DNA of 8,314 nucleotides, from positions 1 through 8,314 of the forward strand of contig JACQCN010000467.1 in NCBI GenBank assembly GCA_016201575.1, read 5' to 3'. Positions within the stretch are counted from its first letter, which is position 1. Each line of letters starts with the position of its first letter. The notes beneath the pieces are model-generated. The model saw only the letters and a program-made list of their open reading frames with translations. It had not been told where the DNA came from and did not search any database. The position numbers were made by a program, and so were the translations under genes. Shown one piece after another: positions 1 to 6,116 of the stretch. This DNA is from Candidatus Rokuibacteriota bacterium (GTDB taxonomy: Bacteria > Methylomirabilota > Methylomirabilia > Rokubacteriales > CSP1-6).

Positions 1-21
1 ATCGAGGCCCCCTTCGATCGT

Positions 22-1578
22 CTAGCGCGCGACCTCCACCGCCCGGGTCTCGCGGATCACCACCACCTTGATGTGGCCGGGGTACTGCATCTCCGCCTCG
101 ATCCGCTTGCTGATGTCCTTGGCGAGCTGGTGGGCATCGAGGTCCGACACCACGTCGGCCTTGGTCATGATGCGCAGCTCGCGCCCGGCCTGGATCGCGT
201 AGCACATCTCCACACCCTTGTAGGACATCGCGATCTCTTCGAGCTTGGCCAGCCGCTTGATGTACGACTCGAGCACGTCGCGCCGCGCGCCCGGGCGCGC
301 CGCCGAGATGCCGTCGGCGGCCTCGGTCAGCACGGCCTCGATCGTCATCGGCTCCACGTTCTCGTGTCCGGCCAGCGCGGCGTTGATGACCTGCGGCGAC
401 TCGTTGTACTTGGTCAGCACCTGGAGCGAGAGCTCGGGGTGGCTGCCGTCCTGCTCGTGGGTCAGCGCCTTGCCGATGTCGTGGAGCAGGCCCATGCGCT
501 TGGCGAGCTTCATGTCGGCGCCGATCTCCGCCGCCATCATGCCGGCCAGCCACGCGACCTCCTTGGAGTGCTGGAGGCAGTTCTGGCCGTAGGAGGTGCG
601 GAACTTCAGGCGGCCGACGAGCTTGGTCAGCTCCGGGTGGAGGCCCGGCACGCCGACCTCGAAGCAGGCCTTCTCGCCCTCCTCCTTCAGGTGCTGCTCC
701 ATCTCCTTCTTGACCTTCTCCACCACTTCCTCGATGCGGGCGGGATGGATGCGGCCGTCGGCCACCAGCGTCTTGAGGGCCAGGCGCGCGATTTCCCGGC
801 GGTAGGGGTCGTAGGCGGAGATGATCACCGCCTCGGGCGTGTCGTCGACGATCAGGTCCACGCCGGTGAGCTGCTCGAGCGCGCGGATGTTCCGGCCCTC
901 GCGCCCGATGATCCGCCCCTTCATGTCGTCGCTGGGCAGGTCCACGATCGACACCACGGTCTCCACGGTGTAGTCGGGCGCGAGCCGCTGGATCGTGGTG
1001 GCGAGGACCTCCTTGGCCTTCGTGTGCGCGGTCTCGCGCGCCTCCTCTTCCAGCCGCATGGCGAGGAGCTGGGCCTCGCGCCGCGCCTCCTCCTCCATGC
1101 TGGCCAGGAGCTGGCGCTTGGCCTCCTCGGCGGTGAGCCCGGCGATGGCCTCGAGCTTGCGCCGGTGCTCGTCGAGGGCGGAGCTGAGCCGCGCCTCCTT
1201 GTCGAGAATCTCGCGCTCGCGGGTGAGGAGGCCCCGCTCCTTGGCCTCGTAGTCGGCGATCCGGCGCTCGATCTGGTCGAGCTTGCGGGTCAGCTGCTCG
1301 TCCTTCTGGCTGATCCGCTGCTCGATCTGCGCGACCTCGCGCTGGCGGCGGCGCGTCTCCTCGTCCAGCTCGGCGCGCGTCTTGAGGGCGGTCTCGCGCG
1401 CTTCCAGCTCGGCGGCCTTGCGGACGGTCTCGGCCTCCCGCTGGCCGTCCTCGAGGACGCGGCGCACCCGCTCCTCCGCGCCGCCGATCTTCCGATCGGT
1501 CAGGACCTTTTGAAGGGCGACTCCGACGGCGAGCCCTACAGCAAGCCCGGAGGGTAGCAGCAACCAGATCGGGTCCAT
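22..1578 (-). CDS. rny: Ribonuclease Y (membrane-anchored endoribonuclease)
   Basis: RNase Y is a membrane-tethered endoribonuclease that starts decay of many mRNAs by internal cleavage. From the ATG at 1578 the protein is 518 residues, close to the usual family length of about 520. The domains appear in the expected order. An N-terminal hydrophobic anchor lies at about residues 4-22. A long charged, Glu/Arg/Ala-rich coiled coil covers about 30-190. A KH RNA-binding domain follows, with a GREG loop at about 225-228 (context [13 protein letters not shown]). The HD metal-dependent hydrolase domain contains LLHDIGKA, with catalytic His-Asp at about 366-367. The C-terminal tail is conserved. An in-frame GTG at 1599 would add seven residues. 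I prefer 1578 because GGAG (1585-1588) sits 6 nt before it and the membrane anchor then starts at once. The gene follows 6S RNA and has its own promoter-like extended -10. The TAG stop is 21 bases from the window edge. Confidence 0.97.
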   Translation of the reverse strand: MDPIWLLLPSGLAVGLAVGVALQKVLTDRKIGGAEERVRRVLEDGQREAETVRKAAELEARETALKTRAELDEETRRRQREVAQIEQRISQKDEQLTRKLDQIERRIADYEAKERGLLTREREILDKEARLSSALDEHRRKLEAIAGLTAEEAKRQLLASMEEEARREAQLLAMRLEEEARETAHTKAKEVLATTIQRLAPDYTVETVVSIVDLPSDDMKGRIIGREGRNIRALEQLTGVDLIVDDTPEAVIISAYDPYRREIARLALKTLVADGRIHPARIEEVVEKVKKEMEQHLKEEGEKACFEVGVPGLHPELTKLVGRLKFRTSYGQNCLQHSKEVAWLAGMMAAEIGADMKLAKRMGLLHDIGKALTHEQDGSHPELSLQVLTKYNESPQVINAALAGHENVEPMTIEAVLTEAADGISAARPGARRDVLESYIKRLAKLEEIAMSYKGVEMCYAIQAGRELRIMTKADVVSDLDAHQLAKDISKRIEAEMQYPGHIKVVVIRETRAVEVAR

Positions 1579-1584
1579 GTGCAT

Positions 1585-1588
1585 CTCC
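1585..1588 (-). promoter_or_regulatory. Ribosome binding site deciding the rny start
   Basis: The minus strand reads GGAG, then 6 nt, then ATG at 1578. The alternative GTG (1599) and ATG (1584) starts have no comparable purine-rich motif at a suitable distance. This supports the 518-residue form of RNase Y. Confidence 0.65.
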
Positions 1589-1632
1589 AGAGGACGCACG
1601 GAGTTGACACCAAATACTCACCAGACTTGATG

Positions 1633-1641
1633 ATTATAGCA
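1633..1641 (-). promoter_or_regulatory. Extended -10 promoter for rny
   Basis: The minus strand reads TGCTATAAT: a perfect TATAAT -10 hexamer (1633-1638) preceded by the TGn extension of extended -10 promoters. Upstream at 16-18 nt I see no good TTGACA match, which fits a promoter that depends on the TGn element. Transcription would begin near 1626, leaving a leader of about 48 nt before the rny ATG. In this very GC-rich sequence an exact TATAAT in the only gap before rny is unlikely to be chance. It implies that rny can be transcribed independently of the upstream genes and of 6S RNA. Confidence 0.6.
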
Positions 1642-1664
1642 GGCGGGAACAGCGGGAAGACACA

Positions 1665-1850
1665 GGAAATCCCCGCCTCTGCCGTGTGCCGACGGTGTTT
1701 CGAACCTGGCTATGACCAGGTGGGCGCCGAATAAGGGGGGCTTCAGGCTTCCCCTTCTCGGAGGGGCTTGCTCACCACCCCCCGCACAGCTCCCTTTGTG
1801 TCGACGAGGTTGAAACTTCCCCCCGGCATCACAAACAGCGCAGGGACACC
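1665..1850 (-). ncRNA. ssrS: 6S RNA (RNA polymerase regulator)
   Basis: 6S RNA mimics an open promoter, binds the housekeeping sigma-RNA polymerase holoenzyme and down-regulates many promoters, mainly in stationary phase. The minus strand carries GGTGAGCAAGCCCC, CCGAGAAGG and AAGCCTGAAG in the same order as the E. coli hallmark (GGUUGGUGAGCAUGC, UCCGAGAAGCCUUAAA). The fold fits the family. The closing stem pairs 1840-1845 with 1671-1676 and continues through 1824-1828 with 1687-1691. A large internal bubble follows. The terminal arm is closed by a G6/C6 stem (1778-1783 with 1735-1740). A small hairpin, ACCTGG with CCAGGT (1716-1721 with 1704-1709), sits on the 3' side where E. coli has its equivalent. 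The ends are estimated from pairing and may be off by about 10 nt; the length of about 186 nt is typical. It lies directly downstream of zapA, a common 6S location. Confidence 0.88.
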
Positions 1851-1852
1851 TT

Positions 1853-1882
1853 TCTGTACCCGCCCGCTCATGGCCGCGTCAA
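1853..1882 (-). promoter_or_regulatory. Possible 6S RNA promoter overlapping the zapA stop
   Basis: A good -35 hexamer, TTGACG (1877-1882), is followed after 18 nt by a mediocre -10, TACAGA (1853-1858). Transcription would start near 1846-1847, at the foot of the 6S closing stem. The TGA stop codon of zapA (1879-1881) lies inside the -35 hexamer. The -35 is convincing and the -10 is weak. 6S could instead be processed from a zapA read-through transcript. Confidence 0.4.
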
Positions 1883-2169
1883 GGGGATTTTGCGGGGGGC
1901 GGCATCACCTCGGCCAGCAGCTTGAGGAGCGTGTCCACGCGGGCGTTGACGTCGCCGGCCGCGCGGGCCTGCTCGGCGCGCACGCGGAACAGCTCGTCGG
2001 TGATGACGAGGGCGGCGAGGCCGAGGCGCTTGATCGGGTCCGCGCCGCCCACCTCCTTCAGCTTACCCTCGATGTAGTCGACGAGCTCCCGGACGTACTC
2101 GGGCGCGGCTTCGCTCCGGATCGTGAACTTCTGACCGAGCAGCTCGCACTCGACGCGGTGCGCCGTCAT
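1879..2169 (-). CDS. zapA: Cell division protein ZapA
   Basis: ZapA binds FtsZ in the cytoplasm and bundles its filaments, stabilising the Z ring. The 96-residue protein has the family layout. A short N-terminal beta part contains LLGQKFTIRSEAAPEYVREL, matching the ZapA signature of a G-Q/E-x-Y/F-x-[IL]-R segment followed by PEYV. A helical C-terminal half (about residues 45-90, LGLAALVITDELFRVRAE) would form the tetramerising coiled coil. The ATG at 2169 is only 2 nt from a hairpin-rich repeat, and I see no proper Shine-Dalgarno; GAGAG directly abuts the start. No better in-frame start exists, and the N-terminus matches relatives, so the start is kept. The upstream neighbour is a ZapB-like coiled-coil gene. 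6S RNA follows within about 30 nt, and the zapA stop overlaps its likely -35 element. Confidence 0.93.
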   Translation of the reverse strand: MTAHRVECELLGQKFTIRSEAAPEYVRELVDYIEGKLKEVGGADPIKRLGLAALVITDELFRVRAEQARAAGDVNARVDTLLKLLAEVMPPPAKSP

Positions 2170-2171
2170 CT

Positions 2172-2241
2172 CTCGGAGGGGGGCTCCGCCCCCCTTCCGA
2201 ACCTCCCCCCGGGGGATGGCGCCGGCGAAGCCGGCGCTCGA
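2172..2241 (+). repeat. Hairpin-rich repeat, copy A
   Basis: This 70-bp element begins CTCGGAGGGGGGCTCCG on the plus strand and ends GCCGGCGCTCGA. It contains two strong hairpins. One is at 2175-2198 (GGAGGGGGGC with GCCCCCCTTCC). The other is at 2219-2237 (an 8-bp perfect GCGCCGGC/GCCGGCGC stem with a GAA loop). A CCCCCCGGGGG self-complementary run lies between them. A near-identical copy occurs in opposite orientation at 2515-2580, with one substitution (in the second hairpin loop) and a few length differences in C/G runs. It fills most of the gap between the coiled-coil gene and zapA, ending 2 nt before the zapA ATG. No T-tract follows either hairpin, so it is not a classical intrinsic terminator. 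It resembles a REP/MITE-type dispersed repeat. Confidence 0.9.
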
Positions 2242-2260
2242 GAGGGCGCGAAGGCTGGCA

Positions 2261-2479
2261 TCAGCTCTTCTCCTCGAGCTTCGCGAGGTCCTTGAGAATG
2301 GTGTCCACCTGGCCGAGCACCTGCCTGCGCTCCTCCCGGAGGCGGCCGTTCTCTTCGCGGAGGCGGCTGTTCTCCTCCTGCAGCCGGCCGTTTTCCTCGC
2401 GCAGCCGGACGATGGTCTCGGTCGCGCGCCGCACCGCTTCCTCGAGCTGCGCCAGCCGCTCCAGCAAAAGCTCCGTCAC
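2261..2479 (-). CDS. Small coiled-coil protein, ZapB-like (tentative)
   Basis: This encodes a 72-residue, highly charged protein that looks almost entirely helical. Leucines at 26, 33, 40 and 47 and Val54 fall every seven residues. The segment around RLREENGRLQEEN is repeated as near-identical heptads encoded by a 21-bp tandem repeat at 2341-2403. Size, composition and position next to zapA fit ZapB-type division proteins, which are short coiled coils that join the ZapA-FtsZ layer. Coiled coils are low in information, so sequence alone cannot separate ZapB from another short coiled-coil protein. The start is GTG at 2479, supported by GGAGG (2487-2491) 7 nt upstream; the stop is TGA at 2261. 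No membrane segment or signal peptide is visible. The gene sits between two inverted copies of a hairpin-rich repeat, which is unusual for this cluster. Confidence 0.8.
   Translation of the reverse strand: MTELLLERLAQLEEAVRRATETIVRLREENGRLQEENSRLREENGRLREERRQVLGQVDTILKDLAKLEEKS
2341..2403 (-). repeat. Three 21-bp tandem repeats encoding heptads
   Basis: Three consecutive 21-bp units (2341-2361, 2362-2382, 2383-2403) differ by a few bases and each encodes one seven-residue coiled-coil heptad of the small protein. Changes in unit number would lengthen or shorten the coil by exact heptads without breaking the frame. Confidence 0.75.
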
Positions 2480-2486
2480 TGGACTA

Positions 2487-2491
2487 CCTCC
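2487..2491 (-). promoter_or_regulatory. Ribosome binding site of the coiled-coil gene
   Basis: GGAGG on the minus strand lies 7 nt before the GTG at 2479. It is the evidence that this small frame is translated and that GTG is its start. It lies outside the flanking repeat copy at 2515-2580. Confidence 0.75.
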
Positions 2492-2514
2492 CCTCGCGAA
2501 CCTGGACCCACCGT

Positions 2515-2580
2515 TCGAGCGCCGGCTTTGCCGGCGCCATCCCGGGGGAGGTTCGGAAGGGGGCGGAGCCCCCCTCCGAG
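2515..2580 (-). repeat. Hairpin-rich repeat, copy B (inverted relative to copy A)
   Basis: On the minus strand it reads CTCGGAGGGGGGCTCCG through GCCGGCGCTCGA, the same order as copy A (2172-2241) on the plus strand, so the two form a long inverted repeat around a 273-bp interior. It differs from copy A by one substitution in the loop of the second hairpin (AAA for GAA) and by shorter C and G runs. It begins 5 nt after the pheT stop and ends about 23 nt before the ribosome binding site of the coiled-coil gene. Both internal hairpins are preserved. Confidence 0.9.
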
Positions 2581-2585
2581 GAAGC

Positions 2586-4997
2586 TCACGTACCTCTGAC
2601 CTCTACGCCGAAGCGCCGGCGCACGTCCTCGATCACGCGGGCGTACGCGTCGTTGACCTCGGCATCCGTGAGCGTGCGATCATCGGCGCGGAAGGTCAAG
2701 CGCCAGGCGAGGCTCCGCGTGCCGGGGCCGACTCCCTCCCCCGCGTACAGATCGAAGAGGGTCACGCTGCGGAGCAGCGCGCCCCCCGCCGAGCGGATCA
2801 CCTGCTCGACTTCCGCGGCGGGGAGGCTCTGCGGGATCACGAACGCGACGTCCCGCTGCACCGACGGGTGCCGCGGCAGCGCGACGAAGCGCGGCGGCTC
2901 GACCGCGATGGCCACCACCACGTCGAGCGGGATCGTCGCCCCGAACACCGGCGCGGGGATGTCGAAGACCTCCCGCGCCGGGAGGGCGATCTCGCCGAAG
3001 GCCGCCACCGCCGTTCCGCCCACCACGAGCCGCCCCCAGCGGCCGGGCTCGAAGTACGGGTGCGCCCCGGGATCGGCGTCGACCGCGACGTCCCGGAGCC
3101 CGAGCACCGCCAGCACGTGCTCGGCCAGGCCCTTGGCGTCGAACCCGTCCGCGGGCTCGCGCGGGGCGTACCACGCGGGGTTGGCGCGGGCGCCGGTGAG
3201 CGCGAGCGCCAGCCAGCGCGACTCCGCGGGCTCGCCGCGCACGCGCGCGTAGTGCTTGCCGATCTCGAAGACGCGCACGTTCGGCTGCTGCCGCCGCACG
3301 TTGGTCGCGATCACCCGGAGGAGCGCGGGCATCAGGTCCGACTTCAGCGCCGAGGCGTCCTGGCTCAGCGGGTTGAGGAGCCGGAGGAGGCTGTCGTCCG
3401 AGGAGGCCAGGCCGAGCGCGGCCGCGCGCGCGGGATCCTCGAAGGCATAGGTGATGACCTCGTCGAGCCCCGCCGCCACCAGAGCCCGGCGCGCCGCGGC
3501 CGCCTGCTCGAGCGTGCGGGGCCGCCGGGCGGGGATCAGCGTGCCGCCGGGCAGCGTCGAGGGAATCCGGTCGTAGCCCCAGACGCGGATGACCTCCTCC
3601 ACGAGGTCTTCCTCGATCGCGATGTCGCGGCGGAACGCGGGGACCTCGACCTGGAGGGCGCCCGGCTCCCGTCGCACGAGGAGGCCGAGCCCTTCCAGGA
3701 TGCGCGCCACTTCCTCCACCGGCGGGCTGGCGCCGATGACGCGCTGGATGCGGCTCATGCGGAGCCGCACCACCGGCCGCCGGCGCGGCGCCGGGTAGAC
3801 GTCGATCACGCCGCGAGCGACGACGCCGCCGGCCACCTCGGCGATGAGCTGGGCCGCGCGGTCGATCGCGTCCCGCAAACCCTCGATGTCGGCGCCGCGC
3901 TCGAAGCGGTAGGCGGCGTCGGTCTTGAGCCCGAGGTCGCGGGACGTGCGGCGGATCGAGTCGGGCTTGAAGTAGGCGGCCTCCAGGAGCACGCGGGTGG
4001 TGGCGCCGGTGACCTCGGTGTTGGCGCCGCCCATCACCCCGCCGATGCCGATGGCGCGCTCGGGGTCGGCGATCACGAGCATCGACTCGCCGAGCGCGCG
4101 GTCCTGGCCGTCGAGCGTCGTCAGGCGCTCGCCCCGCCGCGCCCGCCGGACGACGATCGTGTGGTCCGCCACCGTGTCGTAGTCGAAGGCGTGCAGCGGG
4201 TGGCCCAGCTCCCACAGGACGTAGTTGGTCACGTCGACGACGTTGCTGATCGGGCGGAGCCCGACGGCGCGCAGGCGCGCGGCCATCCAGGCCGGCGACG
4301 GCCCCACGCGAACGCCCGCGATGACGCGGGCGGCGTAGCGCGGGCACAGGTCGGGATCGTCGATGCGCACGCGGGCCAGCGCGTGGGCGGCCCCCTCGCC
4401 CTCGGCGACCGCGATCGTCGGGTACTGGAACTTCCCGCCGGTCAGCGCGGCCAGCTCGCGGCCCACGCCCACGATGGAGAGGCAGTCGGGGCGGTTGGGC
4501 GTGATCTCGACCTCGAGGACCCAGTCGTCGAGGCCGAGGTGGGCGAGCAGATCGGCGCCGAGCGGCGCCTCCTCGCCCACGAGGAGGATGCCGCCCTCGT
4601 GCTCCTCCCCGATCCCCAGATCCTTCTCGGAGCACAGCATGCCCTGCGACCGGACGCCCCGGATCGTGGCGACCTCGATGCGCCGCCCGCCCGGCAGCGT
4701 GGCCCGCGGCGGCGCGAACGCCGCCCGCACGCCCGCGACACAGTTCGGCGCGCCACACAGCACGGAGAAGCGCTCCCGCCCGGTGCTCACGCGCACGAGC
4801 CGAAGGTGGTGCCCGCGATACTCCCCGAGGTCGCGCTCGACCGCCTCCACTTCGCCCACGACGACGCCTTCCACCCCGGGCGCCAGGCGCTCGAAGCTCC
4901 CGACCTCGACCCCCCCGTTGACCAGCCGATCCGCCGCTTGCGGCGGAGTCAGGTCGGTCTGCAGGAACTCGAGGATCCACCGCCACGACAGCTTCAT
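2586..4997 (-). CDS. pheT: Phenylalanyl-tRNA synthetase beta subunit
   Basis: PheT is the large subunit of the alpha2-beta2 PheRS that charges tRNA-Phe. It supplies tRNA binding and hydrolytic editing of mis-formed Tyr-tRNA-Phe. The protein is 803 residues, normal for the long bacterial form. The order is an N-terminal segment starting MKLSWRWILEFL, an EMAP/OB-type tRNA-binding domain (about 40-150), the B3/B4 editing domain (about 205-380, with SNVVDVTNYVLWELGHPLHA and IGGVMGG), the B5 domain (about 405-475), the pseudo-catalytic core (about 480-695) and the ferredoxin-fold anticodon-binding domain (about 708-803, RHPSVQRDVAFVIP). A GTG at 5018 would add seven residues. I chose the ATG at 4997 because PheT proteins normally begin MKxSxxWL; the upstream ribosome site is weak (GGGGCGAG). 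It follows pheS by 94 nt. TGA at 2586 is followed almost at once by repeat copy B. Confidence 0.97.
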   Translation of the reverse strand: MKLSWRWILEFLQTDLTPPQAADRLVNGGVEVGSFERLAPGVEGVVVGEVEAVERDLGEYRGHHLRLVRVSTGRERFSVLCGAPNCVAGVRAAFAPPRATLPGGRRIEVATIRGVRSQGMLCSEKDLGIGEEHEGGILLVGEEAPLGADLLAHLGLDDWVLEVEITPNRPDCLSIVGVGRELAALTGGKFQYPTIAVAEGEGAAHALARVRIDDPDLCPRYAARVIAGVRVGPSPAWMAARLRAVGLRPISNVVDVTNYVLWELGHPLHAFDYDTVADHTIVVRRARRGERLTTLDGQDRALGESMLVIADPERAIGIGGVMGGANTEVTGATTRVLLEAAYFKPDSIRRTSRDLGLKTDAAYRFERGADIEGLRDAIDRAAQLIAEVAGGVVARGVIDVYPAPRRRPVVRLRMSRIQRVIGASPPVEEVARILEGLGLLVRREPGALQVEVPAFRRDIAIEEDLVEEVIRVWGYDRIPSTLPGGTLIPARRPRTLEQAAAARRALVAAGLDEVITYAFEDPARAAALGLASSDDSLLRLLNPLSQDASALKSDLMPALLRVIATNVRRQQPNVRVFEIGKHYARVRGEPAESRWLALALTGARANPAWYAPREPADGFDAKGLAEHVLAVLGLRDVAVDADPGAHPYFEPGRWGRLVVGGTAVAAFGEIALPAREVFDIPAPVFGATIPLDVVVAIAVEPPRFVALPRHPSVQRDVAFVIPQSLPAAEVEQVIRSAGGALLRSVTLFDLYAGEGVGPGTRSLAWRLTFRADDRTLTDAEVNDAYARVIEDVRRRFGVEVRGT

Positions 4998-5078
4998 GCG
5001 ACGACTCGCCCCGAACACACCCCAGAGTCCGCGCCGGCGTGGAGCGATCCCGCGCGTTCACTCCGAGCCGCGCGCGAC

Positions 5079-5093
5079 GACTCGGCGCGAGTC
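5079..5093 (-). other. Small palindrome over the pheS stop codon
   Basis: GACTCG-GCG-CGAGTC is a perfect 6-bp stem with a 3-nt loop overlapping the pheS TGA (5092-5094). No T-tract follows, so it is not an intrinsic terminator. An 11-bp direct repeat, GCGACGACTCG, occurs at 5074-5084 and again at 4998-5008 just before the pheT ATG. Function unknown; it may be chance in GC-rich DNA. Confidence 0.35.
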
Positions 5094-6114
5094 ATGCGAA
5101 CTGGTGCAGGAACCGCAGGTCGTTCTCGAAGAACAGGCGGATGTCGTCCACGCCGTACTTGAGCATGGCGACGCGCTCGACGCCCATGCCGAACGCCCAG
5201 CCCGTGACCTCCTCGGGATCGTAGCCGACGTTGCGAAGCACCTGCGGGTGCACCATGCCGGAGCCGAGAATCTCGAGCCACCCGGACTGCTTGCACACCC
5301 GGCACCCGCCGCCGCCGCACAGGAAGCACAGCACGTCCACCTCGGCCGACGGCTCCGTGAACGGGAAGAACGACGGGCGGAAGCGGATCCGGGAGCGGGC
5401 GCCGAACATCTCGCGCGCGAACAGCTCGAGCGTGCCCTTGAGGTCGCCCATCGAGATGTCGCGGTCGACGGCCAGGCCCTCGACCTGGTGGAACATCGGC
5501 GAGTGCGTGATGTCGGCGTCGCGCCGATACACCTTGCCCGGGCAGATCACGCGCACGGGCGGCCGCTGGGCCTGCATGGTCCGGATCTGCACGGGCGAGG
5601 TGTGCGTGCGCAGGAGCGTGTCCTCGGACAGGTAGAACGTATCCTGCATGTCGCGCGCGGGGTGGTCGCGCGGGATGTTGAGCGCCTCGAAGTTGTTGTA
5701 CTCCGACTCGACCTCGGGTCCCTCGGCCACCGCGAAACCGAGGCCGATGAAGATCTCGACGATCTCGTCGTCGACGCGGGTGAGCGGGTGGAGGGCGCCG
5801 AGCGGCGGGCGGCGGCCGGGGAGCGTGAGGTCGGGCCGCTCGGCCTCGAGCTCGCGGCGGCGCTCGGCGGCGCGCGTCAGCGCCAGCTTCTCGCCGACCA
5901 GCCGGTCGATCTCGACCTTGAGCTCGTTGGCCTGCCGTCCGACCTCGGGGCGCTCGGCCGCCGGCAGGGAGGCCAGCGAGCGGAGGAGCTGCGTGATCTC
6001 GCCCTGCCGGCCGAGATACTTCACCCGGACCGTCTCGGCCTCCGCGCTGGTCGTCGCGGCCTGGAGGTCCGCGGCGGCGGCCGCGCGAATCCGGTCGATC
6101 CGGAGGTTGGCCAC
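5092..6114 (-). CDS. pheS: Phenylalanyl-tRNA synthetase alpha subunit
   Basis: PheS carries the class II catalytic site of cytoplasmic PheRS, activating phenylalanine with ATP and transferring it to tRNA-Phe with PheT. At 340 residues it is full length. An N-terminal helical coiled-coil arm (about 1-90) that contacts tRNA is followed by the catalytic domain. Motif 1 is around [14 protein letters not shown] (109-122), motif 2 around [20 protein letters not shown] (194-213) and motif 3 around [17 protein letters not shown] (305-321). The [10 protein letters not shown] stretch (252-261) and the CGGGGCRVC cysteine cluster are typical of bacterial PheS. The start is GTG at 6114, only 2 nt after the rplT stop, with no clear separate Shine-Dalgarno beyond GAGG inside the rplT stop context. 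Translation is therefore probably coupled to rplT. pheT follows after 94 nt. Confidence 0.97.
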   Translation of the reverse strand: MANLRIDRIRAAAAADLQAATTSAEAETVRVKYLGRQGEITQLLRSLASLPAAERPEVGRQANELKVEIDRLVGEKLALTRAAERRRELEAERPDLTLPGRRPPLGALHPLTRVDDEIVEIFIGLGFAVAEGPEVESEYNNFEALNIPRDHPARDMQDTFYLSEDTLLRTHTSPVQIRTMQAQRPPVRVICPGKVYRRDADITHSPMFHQVEGLAVDRDISMGDLKGTLELFAREMFGARSRIRFRPSFFPFTEPSAEVDVLCFLCGGGGCRVCKQSGWLEILGSGMVHPQVLRNVGYDPEEVTGWAFGMGVERVAMLKYGVDDIRLFFENDLRFLHQFA

Positions 6115-6116
6115 CC

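Noticed and set aside
1..21. Possible start of a further gene after rny
   Set aside because: Only 21 bases remain beyond the rny stop; a purine-rich stretch is present but no start codon or frame can be judged.
1641..1676. Possible terminator after 6S RNA, with GCGGGGA pairing to TCCCGC downstream
   Set aside because: The pairing is possible, but there is no T-tract and it competes with the 6S closing stem, so it is not supported as a terminator.
1691..1721. TTCGAACC on the plus strand, resembling a tRNA T-arm
   Set aside because: No acceptor, anticodon or D arm can be assembled around it, and the segment is explained by a 3'-side hairpin of 6S RNA on the other strand.
2172..2241. Repeat copies read as intrinsic terminators
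   Set aside because: The hairpins are strong, but no run of T follows on either strand, so they do not meet the usual criterion. An attenuating effect cannot be excluded.
2261..2580. The repeat-bounded segment as an insertion sequence
   Set aside because: The only gene inside is a 72-residue coiled-coil protein with its own ribosome site. There is no transposase, and no matching short duplications at the outer edges were seen.
2680..5061. A 793-codon minus-strand frame overlapping pheT in another frame
   Set aside because: It is rich in Arg/Gly/Ala with no recognisable domain, and it overlaps the complete, well-conserved pheT. It is a frame-shifted shadow.
2292..5162. A 956-codon open frame on the plus strand opposite pheT, plus other long plus-strand frames at 73-1557 and 4363-6267
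   Set aside because: They are exactly antisense to clear housekeeping genes and have the His/Arg/Asp/Ala-rich, domain-free composition expected of shadow frames in GC-rich DNA.
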